A stretch of 64,000 nucleotides of DNA from Bradyrhizobium sp. WSM471. Lineage in GTDB: Bacteria > Pseudomonadota > Alphaproteobacteria > Rhizobiales > Xanthobacteraceae. Below are positions 16,977-26,310 of this stretch, piece after piece (the stretch's first letter is position 1; the number at the start of each line of letters is the position of its first letter). The DNA lies in the NCBI RefSeq assembly GCF_000244915.1, contig NZ_CM001442.1, positions 620,001 to 684,000 of the forward strand, given 5' to 3'. The position numbers and the translations under genes are program-made. Under the pieces are notes generated by a model. The model searched no databases, was not told the origin of the DNA, and saw only the letters and a program-made list of their open reading frames with translations.

Positions 16977-18197
16977 ATGAAAAATTCGGAAGGTCTCTAC
17001 CTCTCCGCCCGGGAAGCCGCCGCCGAGCTCGCGATCTCGCCGGCCACGCTCTACGCCTATGTCAGCCGCGGGCTGGTCCGCTCCGAGCCGACGCCGGACT
17101 CGCGCAAGAACCGCTATCGCGCCGAGGACGTCCGGGCGCTGAAGGAGCGCCGGGTGCCGTCGCCGGAGCCGCGCGGCCTGCGCAGCTTCGATGCCGATCT
17201 GCCGGTCATGGACACGGAGATCTCCACCATCACCGAGGACGGCGCGATCTATCGCGGCGTCAATTGCGTCGATCTCGCCGAGCACGACACGCTGGAGCAC
17301 ACGGCAACGCTTCTGTGGGACGTCTCCGGCGTCGATCCCTTTGCGCCCGGCAATTGTCCCGCGGTGTCCGATGAGATGCGCCTGATCGCGCAGGCCGCGC
17401 GCCGCGCCGCGCCGATTGATCGCGCCATTGCCGTGCTGGCGCTCGCATCGAGCGCCGATCCCCGCGCCTTCACCCGCGCGCATGATGGACGTGCGATGGT
17501 CGGTGCGCGCATCGTCCGGCTTCTGGTCGCGACCATGCTCAACACGGAGCCGTCCGCCGAGCCGCTGCACCAGCAGATCGCGAGGGCCTGGGCGCCCGAC
17601 AACAAGCATGCGGCCGATCTCATCCGCCGCGCGCTGGTTCTGCTCGCCGAGCATGAATTGAACGCGTCCACCTTCACGGCGCGCTGCGCGGCCTCGACCG
17701 GCCTCAATCTTTATGATTCCGTCATCGCCGGCCTCGCCGCGCTGAAGGGACCGAAGCACGGCGGCGCCGGCGTGCTCGCCTCGCAGCTCGTCAAGGCGTT
17801 GGTGGATCGTGACGTCGAGCCAATGGTGCGCGAGCGTGTCGCGCTCGGCGAACGCTTTGCCGGCTTCGGTCACGGTGTCTACAAGCGGGGCGATCGGCGC
17901 GCGCAGTCGCTCCTGAATGCCTTGGCCCGCGCAGGCGCACCCCGCAAATTCACCAAGGAGGTGCCGGAGCGGATCGCGGAGGCGACCGGCGAGCTCGTCA
18001 ACATCGACTACGCGCTCGCCGTGCTCGTGCATGCGTTGCGCCTGCCGGCCGGAAGCGAGCTCGCGCTGTTCGCCATGGCCCGCAGCGTCGGCTGGATCGC
18101 ACATGCCAGCGAGCAATTGCAGTTCGGCAAGCTGATCAGGCCGCGGGCCAGGTATGTGGGACCGGCGCCGGGGCGGAGGGGAGGCGCTGCTAGCTAG
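16977..18197 (+). CDS. Citrate synthase fused to N-terminal helix-turn-helix domain
   Basis: Protein of 406 residues joining a MerR/excisionase-like helix-turn-helix (about residues 7-58: LSAREAAAELAISPATLYAYVSRG, split here only for reading as an HTH followed by a wing with RYRAEDVRALKERR) to a citrate-synthase fold. The active-site regions are kept: EHELNASTFTARC, GFGHGVYKRGD and NIDYALAVLV, the last with Asp where the divergent partner has Glu. The ATG at 16977 is preferred to the TTG at 16959. The fusion suggests either a metabolic sensor-regulator or an enzyme that controls its own promoter. The architecture recurs in Bradyrhizobium-like genomes as far as I know, but its role is not established. 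Confidence 0.9.
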   Translation: MKNSEGLYLSAREAAAELAISPATLYAYVSRGLVRSEPTPDSRKNRYRAEDVRALKERRVPSPEPRGLRSFDADLPVMDTEISTITEDGAIYRGVNCVDLAEHDTLEHTATLLWDVSGVDPFAPGNCPAVSDEMRLIAQAARRAAPIDRAIAVLALASSADPRAFTRAHDGRAMVGARIVRLLVATMLNTEPSAEPLHQQIARAWAPDNKHAADLIRRALVLLAEHELNASTFTARCAASTGLNLYDSVIAGLAALKGPKHGGAGVLASQLVKALVDRDVEPMVRERVALGERFAGFGHGVYKRGDRRAQSLLNALARAGAPRKFTKEVPERIAEATGELVNIDYALAVLVHALRLPAGSELALFAMARSVGWIAHASEQLQFGKLIRPRARYVGPAPGRRGGAAS

Positions 18198-18245
18198 GAG
18201 CGCTGCTGCGGTCGTCTTGGCGAAAGCCCGTGCTCGGGTGCCTGA

Positions 18246-18584
18246 TCAATCCGCAAGCCCCATCACGAACGCCAAAGCAATCCCGAGCCGAGCCATGTCC
18301 TGGCTGCCGAGACGCCCGATCTTCTGTCCGATCCGTTCGCGTCTCACGGTGATCGGCTTGTCAGCTATCGCCTGCGATCTCAGTCGTAATCCATTCTCGC
18401 GGGTCGGCTCGATCGTCACGCGAAAATCCGGGGCGTCCGCCAGTTCGGAAGTCAACTGGCAGATCACTACGGAGGCATGAGTTTCAGGGAAAGCGTCGCT
18501 CTGCACGATCACCGCTGGGCGGGGTTTGCCATAGTCGCCCGTTGCAGCGACGGTCACCACGTCACCGCGTTGCATCTGCATCAA
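18246..18584 (-). CDS. mazF: Type II toxin, MazF/PemK family
   Basis: Toxin of 112 residues, an SH3-like endoribonuclease that cuts mRNA. Family signs are QRGDVVTVA at the start, GKPRPAVIVQSD (the Arg-Pro-containing active loop), SVVICQLTSE and the C-terminal IGRLGSQDMARL. The start at 18584 overlaps the antitoxin end by 23 bases; an internal ATG at 18575 gives a more usual MazF start, MQRGD. It is the second gene of a two-gene operon with the antitoxin upstream, whose promoter region carries a twin palindrome. Confidence 0.92.
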   Translation of the reverse strand: MMQMQRGDVVTVAATGDYGKPRPAVIVQSDAFPETHASVVICQLTSELADAPDFRVTIEPTRENGLRLRSQAIADKPITVRRERIGQKIGRLGSQDMARLGIALAFVMGLAD

Positions 18585-18774
18585 ACTCGGAGACCGACTC
18601 GATCCACTGCAGCGCGCTGCGCTCGCGATCGGGATCGAGGCCGGCTACCTGCTTCGCCACCCGTCGTCGAACTGATCGCGAGCGCGCATCAGCTACGACG
18701 AGGCGCAGTTCGCGCAATCCCCGGACGCGCCTCCGCTGCCGCATCATTTTCATTCGCTCAGCGGGTGCAGTCAT
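18562..18774 (-). CDS. mazE: MazE-like antitoxin (DUF3018 type)
   Basis: Basic protein of 70 residues upstream of, and overlapping, the MazF toxin. The region MRQRRRVRGLRELRLVVAD and the later ERSALQWIESVSEFD match the DUF3018 antitoxin pattern in which a short N-terminal DNA-binding part is followed by a C-terminal acidic, toxin-binding helix. It should neutralise the toxin and repress the operon. Two perfect palindromes begin 15 bases upstream of its ATG, a fitting operator. Several in-frame Met codons near the start leave the exact start open. Confidence 0.85.
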   Translation of the reverse strand: MTAPAERMKMMRQRRRVRGLRELRLVVADARSRSVRRRVAKQVAGLDPDRERSALQWIESVSEFDADATR

Positions 18775-18788
18775 CGGAAGCGTCCCAT

Positions 18789-18815
18789 GTAACGCGTTAC
18801 AATGTAACGCGTTAC
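18789..18815 (-). promoter_or_regulatory. Twin palindromic operator of mazEF
   Basis: Two identical perfect 12-base palindromes GTAACGCGTTAC stand at 18789-18800 and 18804-18815, centres 15 bases apart, immediately upstream of the mazE start. Toxin-antitoxin operons are normally repressed by the antitoxin alone or with toxin at such repeated sites. The -10 region probably overlaps them. Known in principle for the family; inferred for this locus. Confidence 0.75.
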
Positions 18816-18876
18816 GGCTGGGGAGGCAAGGGCCGCCGTGTTGCGAGGTCCCAAAACCGCAGTGCGCCGCTCGACG

Positions 18877-19539
18877 CTACCACCCCCGCGGCTTCGCCAC
18901 CGCCACACCGCCACCGTTCCGGCGGCGATAGATCCAGACCGCCAGGCCCAGAACGATCGAGATGCCGACCACGGTCAGGATCCAGATGTGCTTGCCGACA
19001 TGTCCATGGTGGTGCAACCCGGCATATTCGTGCAGGGCCGACACCGCCAGAACACCCGGCAGCACATGCGCCGGCGCCCAGACCAGGATCGCCGGGATGT
19101 TGATGGCGTAGAAGCGGGCCGGGGGCATGCCCAGCGCGCCCGCCGTGACCGGGACGAAGGCACGGATCGGCGGCACGAAGCGGGCGAAGAACACCGCCCA
19201 GGTGCCGAAGCGGTGGAAGAAATTCTCGCTCTGCTCGACCACGCGCGGATAATTGGTCAGCGGCCAGGTGTTGAGGATCTCCCGTTGCTGCCGGTGACCG
19301 ATCCAGTAGGCCGAACCATCGCCGAGCACTGCGCCGAACGCCGCCGCCAGCAACACCCATTGCAGCCTGAGTTCGCCGCCCGGGACCAGGGCGCTCAGCG
19401 CCAGGATGATGGTCGAGCCGGGGATGACCGACCCCACCACTGGAACCGCCTCCAGCAGGGCCGCCAGGAACAGGGTCAGATAGGCCAGCCACGCATGGGC
19501 CGAGACGAATGCAATGAGGGGATCGAGAAAGGACGTCAC
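18877..19539 (-). CDS. DedA family membrane protein
   Basis: DedA/SNARE-associated (VTT-domain) membrane protein of 220 residues with about five hydrophobic segments. The family motifs are visible: VVGSVIPGSTIILALSA, GDGSAYWIGHR near residue 95, and FFARFVPPIRAFVPVTAG near 130-147, with the conserved Arg residues. Bacterial members probably move undecaprenyl phosphate or phospholipids across the membrane; the exact substrate is not shown here. The C-terminus ends in a short basic tail. It is transcribed toward mazEF but separated from it by the twin operator, so it is likely independent. Confidence 0.92.
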   Translation of the reverse strand: MTSFLDPLIAFVSAHAWLAYLTLFLAALLEAVPVVGSVIPGSTIILALSALVPGGELRLQWVLLAAAFGAVLGDGSAYWIGHRQQREILNTWPLTNYPRVVEQSENFFHRFGTWAVFFARFVPPIRAFVPVTAGALGMPPARFYAINIPAILVWAPAHVLPGVLAVSALHEYAGLHHHGHVGKHIWILTVVGISIVLGLAVWIYRRRNGGGVAVAKPRGW

Positions 19540-19848
19540 GTCGTCTCTGTGGTGGGATTGGGCCTTGGGGATGGGGCCTTGGGTTCGAACCCTACATAAG
19601 TAACGAGCGGCGGTAAAAGTGCCACCCGCGTGGGCAGGACCGCGCCCTTGGCACGAAATTCAGGCGTGATTCGCAGGGCAGCCTTCCAAAAATCGCGTTC
19701 CTTGCCTATCTAAATGAAAAGACAACGGAACTTTGATTAGGGGGCGGGCTTCTGCCCGCACGTTGTCTCTGATAGGTTCGCGATCGCACCCAGCCGCAGC
19801 CAACGTGCAATAACTGGTCTCGGGATCGCCCGGGACCTCGGAGGATTG

Positions 19849-20847
19849 ATGACGACCGCCGCGATGTCCAAAGTTGAGGAAGTTTCCGGTTTGCCCGACA
19901 TGAAGGTGTCGGTGCGCCAGGTGTTCGGGATCGACAGTGATCTCGAAGTCCCCGCTTATTCCGAAGTCGATCCTCACGTCCCCGAAGTCGATTCCGATTA
20001 CCGCTTCGATCGCGCCACCACGCTCGCCATTCTCGCCGGCTTCGCGCACAACCGCCGCGTCATGGTCACGGGCTATCACGGCACCGGAAAATCCACGCAT
20101 ATCGAGCAGGTCGCCGCGCGGCTGAACTGGCCCTGCGTGCGCGTCAACCTCGACAGCCACATCAGCCGTATCGACCTCGTCGGCAAGGACTCGATCGTGG
20201 TCCGCGACGGCAAGCAGGTCACCGAATTCCGCGACGGCATTCTGCCCTGGGCGCTCCAGCATAACGTTGCGCTGGTGTTCGACGAATACGACGCCGGCCG
20301 CCCGGACGTGATGTTCGTGATCCAGCGCGTGCTGGAAGTCTCCGGCCGCCTGACGCTGCTCGACCAGAACAAGGTGATCAAGCCGCATCCGGCATTCCGC
20401 ATGTTCTCGACGGCCAACACCGTCGGCCTCGGCGACACCTCGGGCCTCTATCACGGGACCCAGCAAATCAACCAGGGCCAGATGGACCGCTGGTCGATCG
20501 TCACCACGCTGAACTATCTCAGCCATGACGAGGAAGTGGAGATCGTGCTGGCCAAGGCCAAGCACTATCGCACCACGGAGGGCCGCGACATCGTCAACAA
20601 GATGGTTCGCCTCGCCGACCTCACCCGCAACGCCTTCGCCAATGGCGATCTGTCGACGGTGATGAGCCCGCGCACGGTGATCACCTGGGCGGAAAACGCC
20701 GACATTTTCAGCGACATCGGATTTGCGTTCCGGGTTACCTTCCTCAACAAGTGCGACGAGCTCGAACGTCCCCTCGTCGCCGAGTTCTACCAGCGCTGCT
20801 TCAACGCGGAGCTGCCGGAATCGGCGGTGAACGTGGCGCTCAGCTGA
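19849..20847 (+). CDS. cobS: Cobaltochelatase AAA+ subunit CobS
   Basis: AAA+ ATPase subunit of aerobic cobaltochelatase, which with CobT and CobN inserts Co2+ into hydrogenobyrinic acid diamide in B12 synthesis. It has 332 residues. Walker A is GYHGTGKST (75-83), Walker [11 protein letters not shown] (141-150), and an arginine finger region lies around [14 protein letters not shown] just before the ATG at 19849 marks the start; a TTG directly in front (19846) is less likely. cobT follows only after two unrelated genes. I see no cobalamin-riboswitch box in the 309-base gap upstream. Confidence 0.95.
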   Translation: MTTAAMSKVEEVSGLPDMKVSVRQVFGIDSDLEVPAYSEVDPHVPEVDSDYRFDRATTLAILAGFAHNRRVMVTGYHGTGKSTHIEQVAARLNWPCVRVNLDSHISRIDLVGKDSIVVRDGKQVTEFRDGILPWALQHNVALVFDEYDAGRPDVMFVIQRVLEVSGRLTLLDQNKVIKPHPAFRMFSTANTVGLGDTSGLYHGTQQINQGQMDRWSIVTTLNYLSHDEEVEIVLAKAKHYRTTEGRDIVNKMVRLADLTRNAFANGDLSTVMSPRTVITWAENADIFSDIGFAFRVTFLNKCDELERPLVAEFYQRCFNAELPESAVNVALS

Positions 20848-20859
20848 GAGTTCGAGACG

Positions 20860-21270
20860 GTGGAAGTCCGAATCGAGACGACTTACGGCGCGACGAAAAA
20901 ATTCGTCGCGGCGGGTCTCGAGGCCTTCAATCGGCAGCATCAGGCGGGCAGCCTGCCGAAATCATTTGCGGTGACGGTCAGGGAGAATGAAGCTGCTCGG
21001 GGCGGCCTGGTTGCCGAAGGTGTGGGCCAATGGATGGTCTTCACTCTTCTGTGGGTTGAGGACCAATACCGGCGCCGCGGCTTTGGCACCTCGTTGCTTC
21101 GCGCGGCAGAAGCCGAATCGAAGAAAAGGGGTGCGGTTGGCGCTCTGGTCGACACCTATTCGTTCCAGGCGCCGGCCTTCTACAGGATGAACGGCTATAC
21201 CGCCTACGGGCAAGTCGATGATTTCCCCGAAGCCGGAATGACTTGGTTTCGATTCAAGAAGGCGCTTTGA
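20860..21270 (+). CDS. GNAT family N-acetyltransferase
   Basis: Acyltransferase of 136 residues with a GNAT core: VEDQYRRRGFGTSLLRAAEAES near residues 62-82 is motif A with the acetyl-CoA-binding R/Q-x-x-G-x-G/A pattern (RRRGFG), followed by APAFYRMNGYTAYG, the usual motif B. The GTG start at 20860 is 13 bases after the cobS stop, so it is probably co-transcribed with cobS. The substrate is unknown. Its position between cobS and cobT looks like an insertion into an otherwise standard pair. Confidence 0.85.
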   Translation: MEVRIETTYGATKKFVAAGLEAFNRQHQAGSLPKSFAVTVRENEAARGGLVAEGVGQWMVFTLLWVEDQYRRRGFGTSLLRAAEAESKKRGAVGALVDTYSFQAPAFYRMNGYTAYGQVDDFPEAGMTWFRFKKAL

Positions 21271-21310
21271 TCGATTGGCAGCATTGGATTCTGCAAAGAA
21301 AGCGATTGCG

Positions 21311-21811
21311 ATGAGCACGACCAGCAAAGTCCGCTCCGGGCCGAAAGAACCATCCGCCGTGTCCGCCCGCTACGAGGACGATCTTTATGGCTGGGCTGAA
21401 GCTCAGATCGCGCTGCTGAAGGCCGGCCGTCTAACCGAAGTCGATGCACGGAATATCGCTGAGGAACTGGCTGACGTGGGGCACGATCAATACGATAAGC
21501 TGGAAAGCGCGTTGGGCATCTTGATGATGCACCTTCTGAAATGGGACCATCAGCCGACGCATCGATCGCGAAGCTGGGTCAACACCGTGCATGAGCAGCG
21601 AAAACGCATCGCGCGTGTCCTGCGCAAGAACCCAAGCCTCAAGTCGCGCATTCCCGAGGCGACCGAAGAGGGTTACGAGGATGCACGTGATGACGCTGCG
21701 GCTGAGACCGGGATCGCCAAGAAGCTTTTCCCGAAAGCCTGTCCCTATGACTGGTCCGAGATCACGACGCGCGTCATCGAATTTGAAGATCTCCGGTCGC
21801 CGGAAGAGTAA
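21311..21811 (+). CDS. DUF29 family protein
   Basis: Protein of 166 residues matching the DUF29 pattern: YEDDLYGWAEAQIALL, NIAEELADVG, then ESALGILMMHLLKWDHQP and a C-terminal FPKACPYDWSEI. DUF29 proteins are small, helical and common in cyanobacteria and rhizobia; no biochemical role is known to me. The ATG at 21311 follows an open frame from a TTG at 21275. It ends 27 bases before cobT and is on the same strand, so it is likely transcribed with the cob genes. Confidence 0.85.
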   Translation: MSTTSKVRSGPKEPSAVSARYEDDLYGWAEAQIALLKAGRLTEVDARNIAEELADVGHDQYDKLESALGILMMHLLKWDHQPTHRSRSWVNTVHEQRKRIARVLRKNPSLKSRIPEATEEGYEDARDDAAAETGIAKKLFPKACPYDWSEITTRVIEFEDLRSPEE

Positions 21812-21838
21812 CATGATGCTGGAGCTTCGGCCGATCCC

Positions 21839-23740
21839 ATGACCACGTCCAACTCCAAGTTCCGCAACACCAAGGAAGCCCCGACCGAGCCGTTCAAGCG
21901 CTCGGTGGCCTCGTGCCTGAAGGCGATCGCCAAGGCCCCCGAGCTCGACGTCAGCTTCGCCGCCGAGCGTCCAGGGCTCGCGCCGGGCAAGGCGCGGCTC
22001 CCCGAACCCGCGCGAAAAATGACCAGGCGCGATGCCGCGATCGTGCGCGGCCATGCCGATTCGATCGCGCTCAAGCTCGCCTGTCACGATCCGAAGGTGC
22101 ATCGCAAGCTGATGCCGGGCAATCCGCAGGCGCGCGGCGTGTTCGAGGCGGTGGAGCAGGCCCGTGTCGAGGCGATCGGTGCGCGGCGCATGGCGGGCGT
22201 TGCCAAAAACCTCACTGCGATGCTCGACGACCATTTCCATCGCGGCAAGTTCGACGAGATCACCGATCGAGCCGACGCGCCGCTCGCCGACGCGCTGGCG
22301 ATGCTGGTGCGCGAGCGCCTGACCGGCATGGCGCCGCCGACGGCCGCGAAGAAGATGGTCGATCTCTGGCGTCCCATCCTCGAAGACAAGATCGGCAGGC
22401 GGCTCGACCGGCTCGATACCGTGGTCGAGGACCAGACCAGGTTCGGCGATGCCGTGCATGATCTCCTGACGGCGCTCGAGATCGGCGACGAGCGCAGCGC
22501 CGACAGCGAAGACAATGACGAGAACGACGAGAACCAGGACGGCGACAACGATCAGTCCGGTGCCGAGGGCTCGCCCGATTCCGACGCCGCGCAGGAGATG
22601 AGCGCCGATCAGGCCCAGGCGTCGAGCGAGGAGATGAGCGAGAGCGCGATGGAAAGCGCGCAGGCCTCGACCTCCGACACCTTCGACGACGGTGAGCTCG
22701 GCGACGACGAGACGCCGGGCGAGGCGACGCGGCCGAATTCGCACGGCAAGAACGAGCCGCGCGGGCCGGAATACCACGCCTTCGCGCCGAAGTTCGACGA
22801 GATCATCGCCGCCGAGGACCTCTGCGACCATGACGAGCTGGAGCGCCTGCGCGCCTATCTCGACAAGCAGCTTGCGCATCTGCAGGGCATCGTCGCCCGT
22901 CTCGCCAACCGGCTCCAGAGGCGCCTGATGGCGCAGCAGAACCGCGCCTGGGAGTTCGATCTCGAAGAGGGCATTCTGGACCCCGCGCGGCTGTCGCGCG
23001 TGGTGACCGATCCCTATCACCCGCTGTCCTTCATGCACGAGAAGGAGGCGACGTTCCGCGACACCGTGGTGACGCTGCTGCTCGACAATTCCGGCTCGAT
23101 GCGCGGCAGGCCCATCACGGTCGCGGCGACCTGCGCCGACATCCTCGCCCGCACGCTGGAGCGTTGCGGCGTCAAGGTCGAGATTCTCGGCTTCACCACG
23201 CGCGCCTGGAAGGGCGGGCAATCGCGCGAGGCGTGGCTTGCCGCCGGCAAGCCGGCCAGTCCCGGCCGCCTCAACGATCTCCGCCACATCATCTACAAAT
23301 CGGCGGACGCGCCCTGGCGCCGTGCGCGGAAGAATCTCGGCCTGATGATGCGCGAGGGGCTGTTGAAGGAGAACATCGACGGCGAGGCGCTCGACTGGGC
23401 GCACAAGCGTCTGCTCGGCCGGCCCGAGCAGCGCAAGATCCTGATGATGATCTCGGACGGCGCGCCGGTCGACGATTCCACGCTGTCGGTCAACCCCGGC
23501 AACTACCTCGAACGGCACCTGCGCCACATCATCGAGGAGATCGAGACCCGCTCGCCGGTCGAGCTGATCGCGATCGGCATCGGCCATGACGTGACGCGCT
23601 ATTATCGCCGCGCGGTGACGATCGTGGACGCCGAAGAGCTCGGCGGCGCCATCACCGAAAAACTCGCCGAACTGTTCAGCGAGACCAACACTGCGCCCAC
23701 GCAGCCGGCCAACCGCCCGCGCCGCAAACTGCATTCGTGA
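21839..23740 (+). CDS. cobT: Cobaltochelatase subunit CobT
   Basis: VWA-domain partner of CobS in the aerobic cobaltochelatase, 633 residues, the usual CobT size. Order: an N-terminal helical region, a very acidic low-complexity stretch near residues 215-300 (runs of Asp, Glu and Asn), then a C-terminal von Willebrand A domain with the metal-binding DNSGSMRG near residue 417 and [10 protein letters not shown] near 540. The ATG at 21839 is supported by position only. The stop overlaps the next gene's GTG by four bases. CobN is not in this window. Confidence 0.95.
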   Translation: MTTSNSKFRNTKEAPTEPFKRSVASCLKAIAKAPELDVSFAAERPGLAPGKARLPEPARKMTRRDAAIVRGHADSIALKLACHDPKVHRKLMPGNPQARGVFEAVEQARVEAIGARRMAGVAKNLTAMLDDHFHRGKFDEITDRADAPLADALAMLVRERLTGMAPPTAAKKMVDLWRPILEDKIGRRLDRLDTVVEDQTRFGDAVHDLLTALEIGDERSADSEDNDENDENQDGDNDQSGAEGSPDSDAAQEMSADQAQASSEEMSESAMESAQASTSDTFDDGELGDDETPGEATRPNSHGKNEPRGPEYHAFAPKFDEIIAAEDLCDHDELERLRAYLDKQLAHLQGIVARLANRLQRRLMAQQNRAWEFDLEEGILDPARLSRVVTDPYHPLSFMHEKEATFRDTVVTLLLDNSGSMRGRPITVAATCADILARTLERCGVKVEILGFTTRAWKGGQSREAWLAAGKPASPGRLNDLRHIIYKSADAPWRRARKNLGLMMREGLLKENIDGEALDWAHKRLLGRPEQRKILMMISDGAPVDDSTLSVNPGNYLERHLRHIIEEIETRSPVELIAIGIGHDVTRYYRRAVTIVDAEELGGAITEKLAELFSETNTAPTQPANRPRRKLHS

Positions 23741-24810
23741 GCAACCATCGATCCCGCCGCAGCTTTATCGCCCACGCGGCGGCGGGATTTTCCACTCTCG
23801 CACTGTCTCGCCTGGCGCAGGCCCAGCCCGCGCCGAAGCCGGCGCTCGTCGAGCACGCCGTCGCCGCGCCTGTGGGCATCGAGGTCAACGCGCGGCCGAT
23901 TCCCCATTTCGAGCCGCGCGACCGCGCGCGCACGCGGTTCGGTTCGCTGGACTATCGCGGCGGCCTCGTGCTGACCTCGCCGCATCGCGGCTTCGGCGGC
24001 CTGTCCGGCTTCCGCTTCCTCGACAGCAAAGGCGAGCGCTTTCTCGCAATGTCCGACCAGGGCACATGGTTCACCGGTCGCATCCGCTATTCCGGGCGGA
24101 GCATGACCGGTCTCGACGACGTCGAGGCCGCGCCGGTGCTCAATGCGGAGGGGCGGCCGATCACGGAGAAGCGGCTGTGGTACGACACCGAAGCGCTCGC
24201 GCGCGACGGCGACCTCGTCTATGTCGGGCTCGAGCGCGTCAACCAGATCATGCGGTTCGATTTTTCGAAGGGCGGCACGCGCGCCCGCGGCGAGGTGCTG
24301 CCGACGCCGCCGGCGGTGCGCAAACTGCCCTACAACAAAGGGCTCGAGGCGCTGGTGTTTGTCCCCAAGGACATACCCAAGGGCCAGCCGCTCGCGGGCA
24401 CCTTGATCGCGCTGTCGGAGGGCGGCTTCGATGCCGACGGCAATCTGATCGGATTTTTGCTCGGCGGCCCCACACCCGGCCAGTTCAGCATTCGCCGCAC
24501 CGACCAGCAGCTCATCAGCGACGCCGTGCTGCTGCCCTCGGGCGATCTCCTGATTCTCGAACGCAAATTCTCCTGGTTCACCGGCGTCGACATCCGCATC
24601 CGCGCGATCCCCTTGAAATCGATCGCGCCTGGTGCGTTGGTCGACGGCCCCGTGCTGTTCAAGGCCGATCTCGGTCACGAGATCGACAACATGGAAGGCA
24701 TCGACGCCCATTTCACCGCCGACGGCGAGACCGTGCTGACGCTGGTGTCCGACGACAATTTCTCGATGCTCCAGCGCACGCTGCTGCTGCAGTTCGCGCT
24801 GGTGGAGTAG
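23737..24810 (+). CDS. Esterase-like activity of phytase family protein
   Basis: Secreted protein of 357 residues starting with a GTG that overlaps the cobT stop. The N-terminus is a twin-arginine signal ([15 protein letters not shown], cleavage near LAQAQPA). The mature part matches the esterase-like-phytase family (PF13449), a beta-propeller, with [20 protein letters not shown] and [15 protein letters not shown]. It is coupled to cobT by four-base overlap, yet no functional link to cobalamin is known. Its substrate is unknown. Confidence 0.88.
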   Translation: MSNHRSRRSFIAHAAAGFSTLALSRLAQAQPAPKPALVEHAVAAPVGIEVNARPIPHFEPRDRARTRFGSLDYRGGLVLTSPHRGFGGLSGFRFLDSKGERFLAMSDQGTWFTGRIRYSGRSMTGLDDVEAAPVLNAEGRPITEKRLWYDTEALARDGDLVYVGLERVNQIMRFDFSKGGTRARGEVLPTPPAVRKLPYNKGLEALVFVPKDIPKGQPLAGTLIALSEGGFDADGNLIGFLLGGPTPGQFSIRRTDQQLISDAVLLPSGDLLILERKFSWFTGVDIRIRAIPLKSIAPGALVDGPVLFKADLGHEIDNMEGIDAHFTADGETVLTLVSDDNFSMLQRTLLLQFALVE

Positions 24811-24947
24811 GCCAGGCGAGAAGCCACCGACTGCGGTGCAATGCGTGGCCGAACAGGCCGCCATTCCCCCCGCGCGGCTAGCAATCGGCGCATCGCTCAC
24901 TACAATCTCCCCAACTCCCGCCCTCCATCCCCCGGAACTCCCCCCGC

Positions 24948-26060
24948 ATGAGCGCCCTGTTTTCCCCGATCAAGCTGCGCGGCCTGACCTTGAAGAACCG
25001 AATCGTGGTGTCGCCGATGTGCCAATATTCGGCCGAGGACGGCGTTCCCACCGACTGGCACTTCACCCACATCAACAATCTCAGCCTGTCGGGCGCGGCG
25101 ATGTTCTGCATCGAGGCGACCCATGTCGAGGCGATCGGCCGCATCACGCCGGGCTGCCTCGGGCTCTACAGCGATGCCGCCGAGGCCGCGCTGAAGCAGA
25201 TCCTCACCTCGGTGCGGAAACATTCCTCGACCGCGGTCGCGATGCAGCTCGCGCATGCCGGCCGCAAAGCCTCGAGCGCGCGGCCCTGGGACGGCGGCCA
25301 GCTGATTCCGATAGACCAGGGCGGCTGGCAGACCGTGGCGCCGTCGGCGCTGCCGCACAAGGAGGGCGAAGCCGCGCCGCTGGCGCTCGACGCCGCGGGC
25401 CTCAAGCGCATCCGCGACGCCTTCGTCGATGCCGCCAAGCGCGCCGATCGCATCGGCATCGACGCCATTGAGCTGCACGGCGCGCACGGCTATCTCCTGC
25501 ATCAGTTCCTGTCGCCGATCTCGAACAAGCGCACCGACGACTATGGCGGCTCGCTCGAGAACCGCATGCGCTTCCCGCTGGAAGTCTACGACGCGGTCCG
25601 CGCGGCGTTCCCGCACGACAAGCCGGTCGGCATGCGGGTGTCGTCGACCGACTGGGTCGAGGGCGGCTGGGACCTGGCGCAGACGATCGCGTTCGCCAAG
25701 GCGCTGAAGGCGCGCGGCGTCGACTGGATCGATGCCTCCTCCGGCGGCGTCTCGCCGCTGCAGAAGATCGCGCTCGGCCCCGGCTACCAGGTGCAGTTCG
25801 CAGAGGCCATCAAGCGCGAGACCGGTTTGCCCACCATCGCCGTCGGCCTGATCACCGAGCCGAAGCAGGCCGAAGAGATCGTCGCATCCGGCAAGGCCGA
25901 CATGGTCGCGCTCGCCCGCGGCATGCTCTACGACCCGCGCTGGGCCTGGCACGCCGCAGCGGACGTCGGCGGCGAAGTCGAAGCCCCGCCGCAATACTGG
26001 CGCTCGCAGCCCTCGACGCAGAAGGCGCTGTTCGGCAAGACCACGTTCGGGGCGCGGTAG
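24948..26060 (+). CDS. NADH:flavin oxidoreductase (Old Yellow Enzyme family, YqjM-like)
   Basis: FMN-dependent ene-reductase-type protein of 370 residues, a TIM barrel. YqjM-class marks are PMCQYSAEDGVPTDWH, the substrate-binding His pair in ELHGAHGYLLHQFLSP (about 180-195), GGSLENRMRFPLEV and DMVALARGMLYDPRW at the end. These enzymes reduce activated C=C bonds; the natural substrate is not known. It stands alone on the plus strand, 137 bases after the phytase-like gene, with no obvious partner. Confidence 0.92.
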   Translation: MSALFSPIKLRGLTLKNRIVVSPMCQYSAEDGVPTDWHFTHINNLSLSGAAMFCIEATHVEAIGRITPGCLGLYSDAAEAALKQILTSVRKHSSTAVAMQLAHAGRKASSARPWDGGQLIPIDQGGWQTVAPSALPHKEGEAAPLALDAAGLKRIRDAFVDAAKRADRIGIDAIELHGAHGYLLHQFLSPISNKRTDDYGGSLENRMRFPLEVYDAVRAAFPHDKPVGMRVSSTDWVEGGWDLAQTIAFAKALKARGVDWIDASSGGVSPLQKIALGPGYQVQFAEAIKRETGLPTIAVGLITEPKQAEEIVASGKADMVALARGMLYDPRWAWHAAADVGGEVEAPPQYWRSQPSTQKALFGKTTFGAR

Positions 26061-26078
26061 GCTCTTCACCTCGCCGCC

Positions 26079-26205
26079 ATCCTTCGAGACGCCCGCCTTT
26101 GGCGGGCCCTCAGGATGAGGCCGGAGTGCGCGGCAGCGCTTTCGGCGGGCAAAGATGCCGCTCAGCCTCATCCTGAGGAGACCGCAAAGCGGTCGTCTCG
26201 AAGGA
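26079..26205. repeat. Palindromic repeat family C, copy 2
   Basis: Outer arms CCTTCGAGACGCCCGCCTTT and its inverted partner, with inner arms CTCAGGATGAGG and CCTCATCCTGAG. It lies directly after the oxidoreductase gene. The flanking text to 26310 shows no gene. Confidence 0.85.
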
Positions 26206-26310
26206 CGAGGCGCTTGCTCCGCCCTCACGCCTCCGTAACGCCCCTCACCTTCCACCCCCGCCAAATCTGGCCTAACCTCGCGCGCGTCCAACTCCTCGCG
26301 GAGATCCGCC

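Noticed and set aside
18211..18231. GTCGTCTTGGCGAAAGCCC, resembling an arm of repeat family A.
   Set aside because: Only about 19 bases match and the hairpin partner is missing, so it was not listed as a copy.
19571..19592. GGGTTCGAACCC looks like the T-arm of a tRNA.
   Set aside because: It is a simple 12-base palindrome. No acceptor stem, D-arm or anticodon arm can be built around it on either strand.
19540..19848. Possible cobalamin riboswitch before cobS.
   Set aside because: No B12-box-like consensus or long paired leader could be found by eye.
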